NCBI RefSeq assembly: GCF_014048465.1
Contig: NZ_PDLY01000004.1
Span: forward strand, 235,344-299,343
Direction: 5' to 3'
Length of the DNA: 64,000 bases
DNA from: Bombella mellum
GTDB lineage: Bacteria > Pseudomonadota > Alphaproteobacteria > Acetobacterales > Acetobacteraceae
Shown: positions 1 to 8,390 of the stretch, in pieces
Numbering within the stretch: the first letter of the stretch is position 1
How the letters are laid out: each line of letters starts with the position of its first letter
Translations under genes and position numbers: made by a program
Notes under the pieces: generated by a model
Told to the model about the DNA's origin: nothing
Database searches by the model: none
Seen by the model: the letters and a program-made list of their open reading frames with translations, nothing else

Positions 1-53
1 CCGCAAAAAATGACGGGGATTTTTTATTTTAAAAATATTTATAAGAAGAAAAA

Positions 54-87
54 CAAAATCAATTATCGAAAACTCGCCAAAATCAAT
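54..87. repeat. Direct repeat in the cioA upstream region
   Basis: The ten bases CAAAATCAAT occur at 54-63 and again at 78-87, with identical start points 24 bp apart, in the AT-rich leader of the cytochrome bd genes. Two sites a little over two helical turns apart would suit binding of a dimer or two regulators on one DNA face. Each half resembles one arm of an FNR-type site (ATCAA), but no full inverted TTGAT-ATCAA pair is present, so the regulator is unknown. Confidence 0.35.
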
Positions 88-138
88 AATGAAAAAATGT
101 CAATTTCCTCCCATTCCAACGAAAAGGAATGATTATAT

Positions 139-1554
139 ATGGTTAATGACCATGAGTTACCTCTTACAATCGCACGCATACAATTCGCCTTTACCGTTGG
201 CGTACATATAATATTCCCAGCATTTTCGATCGGTCTATCTGTATTCCTCACCTTTCTTGAAGGCATGTGGTTAAAAACGAATGATAACCGTTATTTGAAT
301 CTCTTTAAATACTGGTTGAAAATCTTCTCCATCGTTTTCGGCATGGGGGTCGTCTCTGGCATCGTGATGGCCTACGAGTTCGGTACCAACTGGGCAGGCT
401 TCTCTGCCAAGGCAGGGCCCATCACAGGCGTGCTTCTCTCTTACGAAGTCATGACGGCCTTCTTTATGGAGGCTGGTTTCCTTGGTGTCATGCTGTTCGG
501 GCTGAACCGTGTCGGCCGCAGAATGCATTTCTTTGCAACCTGTGCTGTCACTACAGGAACGCTGATCTCCATGACATGGATCCTTGCATCCAACTCATGG
601 ATGCAAACCCCACAAGGCTATGTCATTGACCAAAAGACAGGCCATTTCCTGCCCCATGACTGGCTGGCCATCATCTTCAATCCATCCTTTCCCTACCGGA
701 TCACCCATATGGGGCTGGCTGCCATGCTTTCAGTGGCCTTCACGGTAGCTGCCGCAGGTGCATGGCATCTGCTCAAGGCCAAAAAGGGAGGTACACAGGC
801 AGACAGTACGATCCGCCTCATGTTCTCCCTGTCCCTCTGGATGATTGTCATCACAGCCCCTCTCCAGATCATAGCGGGCGACATGCATGGGCTGAACACC
901 CTGAAATATCAGCCCGCCAAGATTGCCGCCATGGAAGGCGACTGGACAAGCGAAACACGAGCCCCTGAACTGTTGTTCGGCATCCCGAACATGAAGACAG
1001 AACGTACGGATTACGCCATAGGGATTCCGCTACTGGGCTCCTTCATCCTGACCCATGATATCAACGGCAAGGTGCCCGGCCTGAAAGATTATCCGGCAGA
1101 CCAGCGGGCCCCGGCACCAATCGTGTTCTTTTCTTTCCGCATCATGATTGCCCTAGGGGGGCTTATGCTGCTCTGCGGCCTCTGGTCACTCTGGCTGCGG
1201 CGCCGACAGCGTTTGTTCGACCATCCTCTTTTCCTGCGGGTGATACTCACCATGGCACCAGCTGGGTTTCTGGCTCTGCTCTGTGGCTGGGTTACGACAG
1301 AAGTCGGGCGGCAACCATGGACGGTCTATGGCCTGCTTCGCACGAAAGACAGCACCTCACCGCTGGCACTCTCCAGCCTGTCTTTCTCCATGCTGTTTTT
1401 TGTTGCGGTCTATCTCTTTGTTTTCGGCTCAGGCCTCCTGATGCTCATCCGCCTGCTACGGGCCACCCCAGAGGCTGCTGACAACACCAGCGATGACATT
1501 ATGATCCTAGGTAGCCATCATCATACGATCTCTCAGAACAAGGATGCGTCATAA
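139..1554 (+). CDS. cioA: Cytochrome bd-type (cyanide-insensitive) quinol oxidase subunit I
   Basis: Membrane subunit of the terminal oxidase that takes electrons from ubiquinol and reduces oxygen to water. At 471 residues it is the short, CIO-type form without the long Q loop of E. coli CydA. Several hydrophobic segments are visible. The N-terminal segment carries the conserved haem-ligand region GVHIIFP (about residues 20-26), and the family signature GWVTTEVGRQPW lies near residues 380-392. The ATG at 139 follows AAGGAA at about 124-129. Its stop lies just before cioB, so the two are co-transcribed. Known role in acetic acid bacteria: low-energy respiration under acid stress or high flux. 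The identification is firm; the CIO subtype rests on length and the DUF2474-like third gene. Confidence 0.95.
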   Translation: MVNDHELPLTIARIQFAFTVGVHIIFPAFSIGLSVFLTFLEGMWLKTNDNRYLNLFKYWLKIFSIVFGMGVVSGIVMAYEFGTNWAGFSAKAGPITGVLLSYEVMTAFFMEAGFLGVMLFGLNRVGRRMHFFATCAVTTGTLISMTWILASNSWMQTPQGYVIDQKTGHFLPHDWLAIIFNPSFPYRITHMGLAAMLSVAFTVAAAGAWHLLKAKKGGTQADSTIRLMFSLSLWMIVITAPLQIIAGDMHGLNTLKYQPAKIAAMEGDWTSETRAPELLFGIPNMKTERTDYAIGIPLLGSFILTHDINGKVPGLKDYPADQRAPAPIVFFSFRIMIALGGLMLLCGLWSLWLRRRQRLFDHPLFLRVILTMAPAGFLALLCGWVTTEVGRQPWTVYGLLRTKDSTSPLALSSLSFSMLFFVAVYLFVFGSGLLMLIRLLRATPEAADNTSDDIMILGSHHHTISQNKDAS

Positions 1555-1555
1555 C

Positions 1556-2575
1556 ATGTCCGGCCTTGCATTCTATCTTCCCTTCATCTGGGCGTTCATC
1601 GTCATTCTGGCCATTTCGGTCTACGTCATCCTTGATGGCTTTGACCTGGGAATTGGCATGCTCTTTGCTTTCGAGAAAAAGCCGGAGCATCGTGACATCA
1701 TGATCAACACGATTGCCCCCGTCTGGGATGGTAATGAAACATGGATGGTTCTGGGTGGAGCAACCCTGTTCGGTGTTTTCCCCGGTGCTTACAGCACGCT
1801 GCTGCCTGCCTTCTATATCCCCATCATCATCATGCTGGGGGCTTTGATCTTCCGTGGTGTTGCATTCGAGTTCCGCATCATGGCGCACTCACCCAACCAT
1901 CGGGCCTTCTGGAATACGGGCTTCATGACAGGGTCCACACTTGCCGCTTTCTGTCAGGGCTGCATTCTTGGCGGGTACGTTCAGGGGGTGCATACAAGCC
2001 ACGGTGCCTTTGCCGGAGGAGCCATGGACTGGCTGACACCGTTCAGCGTTCTTTGTGGCCTGTCCGTTGTCACAGGTTATGCTCTTCTTGGTACGACCTG
2101 GCTCGTTTGGCGCACATCCGATGAACTGGAAGCACGATGCCGCCGCTGGTCCAAGAGATTATCCATTCTGATGATTCTCTGCATCATTGCCGTTAGCTGC
2201 TGGACGCCGTTTCTCCATGCGCCCTATCTCCATCACTGGATTGCCTTTCCGAACATTCTGTTCGGCCTGCCTGTTCCTCTACTGGTGGCACTGGCCGGTT
2301 TCCTGATGTGGCGGACCCTAGACAAGGAACACGCCATCACGCCTTTCCTGTGCGCCATTGGATGGTTCCTGCTCAGCCTGGTTGGCCTGGCCATTACCAT
2401 CTGGCCCTACGCTGTACCACCAACCCTGACCCTGTGGGATGTAGCATCTCCAATTCCCAGCCAGCTTTTCCAGCTCGTCGGGACCGTCATCCTACTCCCC
2501 ATCATCACGGGATATTCGATCTATTCCTACTATCTTTTCCGTGGAAAGGTCACAAAAGCCGATGGATATCACTAA
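1556..2575 (+). CDS. cioB: Cytochrome bd-type quinol oxidase subunit II
   Basis: Second integral-membrane subunit of the bd/CIO oxidase, stabilising the haem-bearing subunit I. The N-terminus contains the hallmark VILDGFDLGIGMLF segment (about residues 23-36), followed by WDGNETW near residue 60 and repeated hydrophobic helices. The open frame extends back to an ATG at 1544, which would overlap cioA. The ATG at 1556 is preferred because AAGGA at 1540-1544 then sits 11 bases upstream, and the resulting N-terminus resembles CioB proteins. A short third cistron overlaps its 3' end, making a three-gene operon. Confidence 0.94.
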   Translation: MSGLAFYLPFIWAFIVILAISVYVILDGFDLGIGMLFAFEKKPEHRDIMINTIAPVWDGNETWMVLGGATLFGVFPGAYSTLLPAFYIPIIIMLGALIFRGVAFEFRIMAHSPNHRAFWNTGFMTGSTLAAFCQGCILGGYVQGVHTSHGAFAGGAMDWLTPFSVLCGLSVVTGYALLGTTWLVWRTSDELEARCRRWSKRLSILMILCIIAVSCWTPFLHAPYLHHWIAFPNILFGLPVPLLVALAGFLMWRTLDKEHAITPFLCAIGWFLLSLVGLAITIWPYAVPPTLTLWDVASPIPSQLFQLVGTVILLPIITGYSIYSYYLFRGKVTKADGYH

Positions 2576-2714
2576 GTTCACCACATACGATGAGAAAAAG
2601 GTGCCAGCCTCCTTCTCCAAACGTCTAGCGTGGTTCTTGGCCCTCTGGGGAATGGGCACTCTTGCCATCATCTTGATGGCAAGCTTCCTTCACCTGCTGA
2701 TCCCCCATGGCTGA
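2562..2714 (+). CDS. Small single-helix membrane protein, DUF2474/CydX-like oxidase subunit
   Basis: A 50-codon frame starts at an ATG inside the last codons of cioB (14 bp overlap) and ends 26 bp before the terminator of the operon. The product has a polar N-terminus (MDITKFTTYDEKK), then RLAWFLALWGMG and one hydrophobic helix over about residues 24-47. The pattern R-L-x-W-F-x-x-L-W before a single helix is what I associate with DUF2474, the tiny proteins encoded behind cioAB. E. coli CydX is the functional analogue that stabilises haem binding in CydAB. The position and overlap support translational coupling with cioB. Function is inferred from context and pattern, not shown. Confidence 0.72.
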   Translation: MDITKFTTYDEKKVPASFSKRLAWFLALWGMGTLAIILMASFLHLLIPHG

Positions 2715-2740
2715 TGGTCTGACATGGACTTCACCTACAG

Positions 2741-2777
2741 AAAAGGCAGGGCCATATGCATGGCCCTGCCTTTTCTT
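2741..2777. terminator. Bidirectional terminator between cioAB and rho
   Basis: A near-perfect stem pairs GGCAGGGCCAT with ATGGCCCTGCC. It is flanked by AAAA on the left and TTTTCTTT on the right, so it can stop transcription from both convergent units. It lies 26 bp after the small oxidase ORF and 27 bp after the rho stop on the other strand. Confidence 0.88.
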
Positions 2778-2803
2778 TCATGGACAACAGACCAAGCTGT
2801 TAA

Positions 2804-4117
2804 TCAGTTATTCATCGCATCGAAGAAGTCCTGATTGGTCTTGCTGTAACGCAGCTTGTCCAGCAGGAAGTCCATGGCATCCATCGTACCCATCGGAGCA
2901 AGGATGCGGCGCAGGACCCACATCTTGGAAAGAGAGGCCCGGTCCACCAGCAGCTCTTCCTTGCGGGTACCGGACTTGGTGATGTCGATGGCCGGGAAGG
3001 TCCGCTTATCTGCCAGCTTGCGGTCCAGCATCAGCTCGGAGTTGCCCGTACCCTTGAACTCTTCGAAGATGACCTCATCCATGCGGGAACCCGTATCGAT
3101 CAGGGCTGTGGCAATGATGGTCAGGGAGCCACCTTCCTCGATGTTACGAGCCGCACCGAAGAAACGCTTCGGCCTCTGAAGGGCATTGGCATCCACACCA
3201 CCGGTCAGCACCTTACCGGATGAGGGAACGACCGTGTTATAGGCCCGAGCCAGACGGGTGATGGAGTCCAGCAGGATGACCACGTCACGCTTGTGCTCAA
3301 CGAGACGCTTGGCCTTCTCCAGCACCATTTCCGTCACCTGCACATGACGGTGGGCCGGTTCGTCAAAGGTGGAAGAAACGACCTCACCACGGACGGACCG
3401 GGCCATGTCCGTCACTTCCTCAGGCCGTTCATCAATCAGCAGAACAATGAGGAACACATCCGGATGATTGGCGGAAATGGAAGACGCAATGCTCTGGAGC
3501 ATCACCGTCTTGCCTGTCCTTGGTGGTGCAACGATCAGGGCACGCTGGCCCATGCCGATGGGCGAAACCAGATCGATCACACGGGAGGTATAATCCTTCT
3601 GATCCTTGCGGTCCCGCCCTTTACCTTTTGCCGGGGCCGGAGCGACCGTCGTGGCCTCACCTTTCGGCTCGGTCTCCATGCGAAGACGACGTTCCGGGAA
3701 GAGGGGTGTCAGGTTGTCAAAATTGATGCGGGCCCGGACCTGTTCCGGAGCCTCGAAATTGATGGTGTTGACCTTCTGAAGGGCAAAATAACGCTCACCA
3801 TCCCGGGGTGCCCGGATCTCGCCTTCCACCGTGTCACCAGGCCGCAGGGCAAAACGCCGGACCTGAGCCGGTGACACGTAAATGTCATCCGGACCGGGCA
3901 GGTAATTGGCCTCCGGACTGCGAAGAAAGCCGAAACCGTCCGGCAGAATCTCGAGCGTGCCTTCCCCATGTATCGCCTGATCACGTTCGGCAAGCGTCTT
4001 GAGGATGGCAAACATCATGTCCTGCTTGCGCAGCGATGATGCGTTTTCGACCTCCAGCTCTTCAGCAAAGGCCAGCAGGTCAGCAGGAGATTTCTTCTTC
4101 AGTTCGGCGAGATGCAT
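2804..4117 (-). CDS. rho: Transcription termination factor Rho
   Basis: Hexameric RNA helicase that ends transcription at Rho-dependent sites. The 437-residue product begins [10 protein letters not shown], with the Rho N-terminal helical domain (about 1-45). A cold-shock-like RNA-binding domain with [19 protein letters not shown] follows. The RecA-type ATPase has Walker A PRTGKT near residue 200 and the Walker B-like [13 protein letters not shown] near residue 280. Upstream in-frame codons to 4219 encode Arg/Cys-rich sequence unlike Rho, so the ATG at 4117 with AAGGCG upstream was chosen. The gene is monocistronic and convergent with the oxidase operon. The 292 bp between it and the next gene upstream presumably carries its promoter and leader; I recognise no specific element there. 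Confidence 0.96.
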   Translation of the reverse strand: MHLAELKKKSPADLLAFAEELEVENASSLRKQDMMFAILKTLAERDQAIHGEGTLEILPDGFGFLRSPEANYLPGPDDIYVSPAQVRRFALRPGDTVEGEIRAPRDGERYFALQKVNTINFEAPEQVRARINFDNLTPLFPERRLRMETEPKGEATTVAPAPAKGKGRDRKDQKDYTSRVIDLVSPIGMGQRALIVAPPRTGKTVMLQSIASSISANHPDVFLIVLLIDERPEEVTDMARSVRGEVVSSTFDEPAHRHVQVTEMVLEKAKRLVEHKRDVVILLDSITRLARAYNTVVPSSGKVLTGGVDANALQRPKRFFGAARNIEEGGSLTIIATALIDTGSRMDEVIFEEFKGTGNSELMLDRKLADKRTFPAIDITKSGTRKEELLVDRASLSKMWVLRRILAPMGTMDAMDFLLDKLRYSKTNQDFFDAMNN

Positions 4118-4357
4118 GAAATTATGCGCCTTGATGTGTCCCGGTGGGGAGGAAAAGCGGGATAGACGTAGAACCAGACTACAGGCCCGACACCTGCACA
4201 GCCATGCAGGCCACGCCACAGGCAGACCAGCCAGCCGGATGACCGGACGGCCACCCTTTCAGAACCGGCAAAACTGCCTTCCGGTGCGGAGGAAGTGACC
4301 CGGCAGGCTGGACAGGACGCCGCCGCCATCAGGTCGGCTTTCTTCCTAGGTGAAAGA

Positions 4358-4379
4358 GGGCTGCACTGTCAAGCAGCCC
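4358..4379 (-). terminator. Possible terminator after the GMC oxidoreductase gene
   Basis: GGGCTGC at 4358-4364 pairs with GCAGCCC at 4373-4379 around a short loop. It lies 30 bp beyond the minus-strand stop at 4410. On the minus strand the stem is followed by TCTTTC, a weak U tract, so it may be only a partial terminator. Confidence 0.45.
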
Positions 4380-4409
4380 CCACGGTTCTCCCCGGTCGGC
4401 AGCAGTATT

Positions 4410-5954
4410 TCAGACCACTTTCAGCATCGCATCAGCCGTCCGCAGGGACAGGGCCATGATGGTCAGGGCGGGATTGGCAGCTCCGGAACTGGGGAAGGTG
4501 GAGTGGTCGCTGATCCACAGATTGTCGATGTCGAAACTGCGCCCGTACGGATTGACCACAGCCGCCCCGGCATCGGTCCCCATCCGGCAGGTACCGATCA
4601 TGTGCGCCGCCCGGCTGATGACACGGATGTCCTTCGCCCCGATGGACTCCCACATCTTCACCATCAGGCGAGAGGCATGACGATGCATGGCTTCCTCATT
4701 CGGCCCGTAAGTATGGTCGATCCGTGGTTTGGGCAGGCCGAAAGCGTCTTTCTCATCAGACAGGGTCACACGGTTTTCATCCCGTGGCAGGCTTTCCCCG
4801 TGCATCCCGATACCCGCACTGTAATTATAGGCTGCCAACGTGCGGCTGAGTGCCTCACCCCGCCGTCCATCAGCCCGCACGAGATTGGCCGCCCATGTGA
4901 GCGGCATCATGCCCAGCGACTGGAGAAGATATCCCCCCGCAAAATCGGCATCCTTCGGCCGCAGCATGTCCTCGGAAATGGTCAGGGAAGGATAGCCCTT
5001 GTTGGGCCGGGTTTCCTCATCAAACACTCCCCAGACCTGCGTGGACACATGCGTCATGTAATTGCGCCCCACCTGCCCGGAACTGTTCGCCAGACCATTG
5101 TTCAGCAGCAGACGGGCCGTTTCCACAGCTCCGGCGGACAGGACGACGGCCCGACATTTTTGCCGCTCCTCCCGTCCGTCACGGACATAGATGACCGCCG
5201 TGATCCGCCCCTGACCGTCCCGTTCGAACCCCGTTGCCATGCAGCCGGGCCGCAGTTCGGCCCCATGAGCACAGGCCAACGGCAGATAGGTGTTGTCCAC
5301 GCCGGACTTGGCTCCGTTACGGCATCCCTGATGGCAGGCACCGCAGTTCACGCAGCTTTCACGCAGGCCAAAATGCGGCTGTTCATGGTCCCGGGTGATC
5401 ACGGCCACAGGTCCAGCCGCATGACGCAGCCCGACATTGTCACAGGCCTGACGCATCTTCAGGGCCGCCATATTGGGCGCAAGGGCTGGATAGGCATAGC
5501 GACGCTCCGCATCCCACGGATAATGGGCCGGACCACTCACGCCAATGAAACGCTCCACTTCCTCCACATAAGGCTGCAGCTCCTCGGCACCGAATGGCCA
5601 GTCCACGCCTTTGCCACTCTCGCTGTACAGCCGGTAATCCCGTGCATCCATGCGGGGAAGAAAGGCACCGTAATGCAGCAGGGAGCCACCAATGCCCGTT
5701 CCACTGTTATTACCTCCGAAGGCCTGTGGTGTACCGCCAGCGGACAGACGCTCATGGAGCCAGTACAGTTCCTGGGCTGTCGGTTCATCAGGCGTATGCC
5801 GCCGGGCATCAAACACCGGACCGGCTTCCAGAGCCACGACCTTACAGCCTGCCATAGCCAGTCTGGCCGTCAGGGGTGCACCACCCGCTCCCGTGCCAAT
5901 CACGACAACATCGGCCGTTTCCTGAGAAAAATCATTTGTCTGTTTCTGCATCAT
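4410..5954 (-). CDS. GMC-family FAD-dependent oxidoreductase, gluconate/sorbitol dehydrogenase large-subunit type
   Basis: Predicted flavoprotein that oxidises a sugar, polyol or sugar acid. The N-terminus has the FAD-binding motif VVIGTGAGGAPLTARLA (about residues 17-33). A three-cysteine segment CVNCGACHQGC lies near 200-210, and the C-terminus has HMIGTCRMG and the conserved N-P-x-L-T of GMC enzymes. The 514-residue length (ATG at 5954, one of two adjacent ATGs, GGAAA upstream) fits the membrane-linked dehydrogenase branch. No signal peptide is visible, so it is predicted cytoplasmic. A probable small-subunit gene lies 432 bp upstream on the same strand; no cytochrome c subunit gene is nearby. 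The substrate cannot be read from sequence. Confidence 0.85.
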   Translation of the reverse strand: MMQKQTNDFSQETADVVVIGTGAGGAPLTARLAMAGCKVVALEAGPVFDARRHTPDEPTAQELYWLHERLSAGGTPQAFGGNNSGTGIGGSLLHYGAFLPRMDARDYRLYSESGKGVDWPFGAEELQPYVEEVERFIGVSGPAHYPWDAERRYAYPALAPNMAALKMRQACDNVGLRHAAGPVAVITRDHEQPHFGLRESCVNCGACHQGCRNGAKSGVDNTYLPLACAHGAELRPGCMATGFERDGQGRITAVIYVRDGREERQKCRAVVLSAGAVETARLLLNNGLANSSGQVGRNYMTHVSTQVWGVFDEETRPNKGYPSLTISEDMLRPKDADFAGGYLLQSLGMMPLTWAANLVRADGRRGEALSRTLAAYNYSAGIGMHGESLPRDENRVTLSDEKDAFGLPKPRIDHTYGPNEEAMHRHASRLMVKMWESIGAKDIRVISRAAHMIGTCRMGTDAGAAVVNPYGRSFDIDNLWISDHSTFPSSGAANPALTIMALSLRTADAMLKVV

Positions 5955-6386
5955 GCAACTGTTTCCATCTGCTTTGGGATGAAGGAGGTTCGTACTGGGG
6001 TACATGGGGACAGTACTGTCTGGAACAGGAAGGGTACCGAGTACCGGGGACGGTACGGTACCCCCTTATGAAAAGGGGATTGTACACAGGAGTTCTGTGG
6101 AAAAATAAGGACAACCCTCCATGAGGCCCGGTTTTGCCTGTTTCTCGAAGTTGTACACATTGTGAATAAGCTGGGGTACATTTTCAGAAAGCTGGGTACC
6201 CCAGTTTTCACAAGGTCTTTCAACATCATCAAACATAAATCTATAATTTAATCTGTTGTACTTCTGAGTGGCTCAAACCATTTTTCCCTGTTCCAAACCG
6301 GACGAACATGTCTGAAAGTCACTTCCAGACTGTCCGAAATCATGCCTACGGATGAAGAATTTTCACTGTTCCAACAGGCAGAAATG
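5955..6386. other. 432 bp intergenic region holding a cluster of GTAC palindromes
   Basis: No credible gene is seen here. Between 5992 and 6261 the tetramer GTAC occurs 12 times (starts 5992, 6000, 6013, 6034, 6041, 6053, 6058, 6082, 6153, 6176, 6196, 6258), where about one is expected by chance. Several sites share longer context: GGGTACC at 6032 and 6194, GGGGTACA at 5997 and 6173, TTGTACACA at 6080 and 6152. The region must also contain the promoter of the downstream GMC gene (minus strand) or its 5' untranslated region. A multi-site operator, a remnant element or a structured leader are all possible. Confidence 0.6.
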
Positions 6387-7028
6387 TCATTCATTGTTCT
6401 GCTGAAACTGATCCAGAAAACGGCGTTCATTTGCTGGCTCAAAATCTTCCTTTTCTGTCAAGGAATGGGAAGAAAATCCCTGAATCCTGCTGTCTCCACC
6501 AGTCATACTAGATGAAATTCCCATCCTGTCCTGAGAAACCGGATGCGCCAGAAAAGCAGCAACGATGCCATTGCGGAGGTCACCACTCCACAAGACCATC
6601 TGTGCAGGAGACAGAGGAGCCGCAGTCTGCTCTGACAGAGAACCATCAAAAGCTCTGTCCAGAACCGCACCACGCTGTTCTGAAGCAAGATCGGCGTAAT
6701 TCTGCGAAAAAAGTGCCCGGGCATAAACATCCATTGACAGCAGTCCCTTTTCCCAGGCCTCAAGATCGATGGGCAGCTCCGCAAAACGCCATCCATCTCC
6801 AGGTCCCCCGAGAAACTGGTCGATCATGACAGCCAGGTTGAGCCGTATGTCACCAAGAAGAGACTGCTGGGGAAGAATGTCATCACAGATGATGTCAAGC
6901 AGATGGAAAGCCTCCGGGGACAGGTTCTGTCTCTGGCCCTGTTCCTGCTCCATCCTTTTGAGAAGAACGGAGCGCGTACGGGATGAAACGTGGTCAGACT
7001 GGAGAAAAGGCGGTGGCGGGTAAGACAT
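6387..7028 (-). CDS. Gluconate 2-dehydrogenase subunit 3-like protein
   Basis: 213-residue protein whose central part (about residues 37-130) resembles the small (gamma) subunit family of membrane gluconate/sorbitol dehydrogenases. It shows DIICDDILPQ, then WEKGLLSMDVYARALFSQNYADL and EQRGAVLDRAF. In that family the subunit partners a GMC flavoprotein, which is just what follows downstream on the same strand. Unlike typical family members it has no twin-arginine leader; the N-terminus is MSYPPPPFLQSD. The C-terminal 60 residues are polar and unlike the family. The pairing with the GMC gene is inferred from order and family knowledge. Confidence 0.6.
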   Translation of the reverse strand: MSYPPPPFLQSDHVSSRTRSVLLKRMEQEQGQRQNLSPEAFHLLDIICDDILPQQSLLGDIRLNLAVMIDQFLGGPGDGWRFAELPIDLEAWEKGLLSMDVYARALFSQNYADLASEQRGAVLDRAFDGSLSEQTAAPLSPAQMVLWSGDLRNGIVAAFLAHPVSQDRMGISSSMTGGDSRIQGFSSHSLTEKEDFEPANERRFLDQFQQNNE

Positions 7029-7179
7029 GAATGTTTCCCTGCTGGAAAGGTGAAAAGACGAAGAGAAGGCTTTACCCTATCCCCTCATCAGGGGATATAA
7101 GAAGCATGTGAGGTTGGATCCCTTCCGGCAGGTAAGAGGTCAGACCTGTTTTTCAAGTTCTGACATGGCAGGAGTCACG

Positions 7180-8295
7180 ATGACGGTTGAAATTAAGGTC
7201 CCTGTGCTTGGTGAAAGCCTGAAACAGGCAACCGTGATGCGCTGGCTGAAACAGTCCGGTCAGTACGTCCAGGCTGGAGATGCCGTCCTGGAACTTGAAA
7301 CGGACAAGGTCACGCTGGACGTGCCAGCCCCGGCAGCCGGAACGCTGACCCATGAGCTGGCGGAAGGTACCGATGTCGAAGTGGGACAGGTCATTGCCCT
7401 GATTGATGAGCAGGCCGCTCCGCCAGTCTCCGAGGCCGTGGAAGAACAACAGGAAAAACCGTCTGCTGAGCAGAATGTGACGGATCATGGATCATCAGCT
7501 TCATCTGATCATGAGGATGCTCCTGTCGTAAATGGTGGAACCGCTTTCAGTCAGTCGGCTCCAGAACTGCCGGATGACGGTCATGAGGGTACGGCCGGGG
7601 AACGGCGTGTCCCGATGAGCCGTCTGCGTCAGACCATTGCCCGGAATCTCAAGGCGGCCCAGAACAGTGCGGCCATCCTGACGACTTTCAACGAGATCGA
7701 CATGAGCGCAGTCAAGGCCCTGCGCAGCCAGTATCGGGACCTGTTTGAAAAGAAACATGAGGGAGCCCGTCTGGGCTTCATGTCCTTTTTTGCCCGGGCG
7801 GTCGTGGGTGCCCTGAAAGATTTTCCGGTGCTGAATGCCAGGATTGAAGGGAACGAGATCGTCTATCAGGATCACGTCAATCTGGGGATTGCCGTGGGTA
7901 CGGAGCGGGGGCTGGTCGTGCCCGTGCTGCGGAAGGCCGAGACACTGGGTTTTGCCGAGCTGGAACGTCGCATTGCCGATTATGGCAGGCGGGCCCGCAA
8001 AGGGGGACTTGCCCTGAAGGAACTGGAAGGCGGCAGCTTTACCATCACCAATGGCGGCATCTTCGGGTCCCTGCTGTCCACACCCATCCTTAATGCACCC
8101 CAGTCTGGCGTGCTGGGAATGCATGCCATTCAGGACCGGCCCGTGGCCCGGGACGGGCAGGTGGTCATCCGGCCCATGATGTATGTGGCCCTGTCCTATG
8201 ATCACCGTCTCGTTGACGGGCGGGAGGCTGTGAGCTTCCTCGTGCGGCTCAAGGAGCTGATCGAGGATCCCCGTCGTCTGCTGCTGGATATCTGA
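7180..8295 (+). CDS. sucB: Dihydrolipoyllysine succinyltransferase (2-oxoglutarate dehydrogenase E2), lacking the peripheral subunit-binding domain
   Basis: E2 of the 2-oxoglutarate dehydrogenase complex, moving the succinyl group from E1 to CoA. The lipoyl domain spans residues 1-76, with the lipoylated Lys43 in ETDKVTLDV. The catalytic domain runs from about 137 to the end, with [30 protein letters not shown] and the active-site DHRLVDG (His342). Between them lies only an acidic, Ser/Glu-rich linker of about 60 residues. The usual 35-40 residue E1/E3-binding domain is not recognisable, and the 371-residue length is short for SucB. ATG 7180 was chosen for its AGGAG. The gene stands alone; sucA and lpd are not adjacent. 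Confidence 0.9.
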   Translation: MTVEIKVPVLGESLKQATVMRWLKQSGQYVQAGDAVLELETDKVTLDVPAPAAGTLTHELAEGTDVEVGQVIALIDEQAAPPVSEAVEEQQEKPSAEQNVTDHGSSASSDHEDAPVVNGGTAFSQSAPELPDDGHEGTAGERRVPMSRLRQTIARNLKAAQNSAAILTTFNEIDMSAVKALRSQYRDLFEKKHEGARLGFMSFFARAVVGALKDFPVLNARIEGNEIVYQDHVNLGIAVGTERGLVVPVLRKAETLGFAELERRIADYGRRARKGGLALKELEGGSFTITNGGIFGSLLSTPILNAPQSGVLGMHAIQDRPVARDGQVVIRPMMYVALSYDHRLVDGREAVSFLVRLKELIEDPRRLLLDI

Positions 8296-8317
8296 CAGAT
8301 TCCAGCTCCCAAAGAAA

Positions 8318-8353
8318 AACCCTCCGCCCGGAATATGGACGGAGGGTTTCTCT
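8318..8353. terminator. Bidirectional terminator after sucB
   Basis: AACCCTCCG at 8318-8326 pairs with CGGAGGGTTT at 8340-8349. A run of A precedes and T-rich sequence follows the stem, so it can serve both sucB and the convergent DUF3597 gene. Confidence 0.85.
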
Positions 8354-8390
8354 TCATCCGGTCAGCGCAGGAAGACTGACAGGAGCGGGA

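Noticed and set aside
4350..6071. A 573-codon frame on the plus strand opposite the GMC oxidoreductase
   Set aside because: Antisense shadow of a GC-rich gene with a strong motif set on the other strand; the predicted protein has no recognisable domains.
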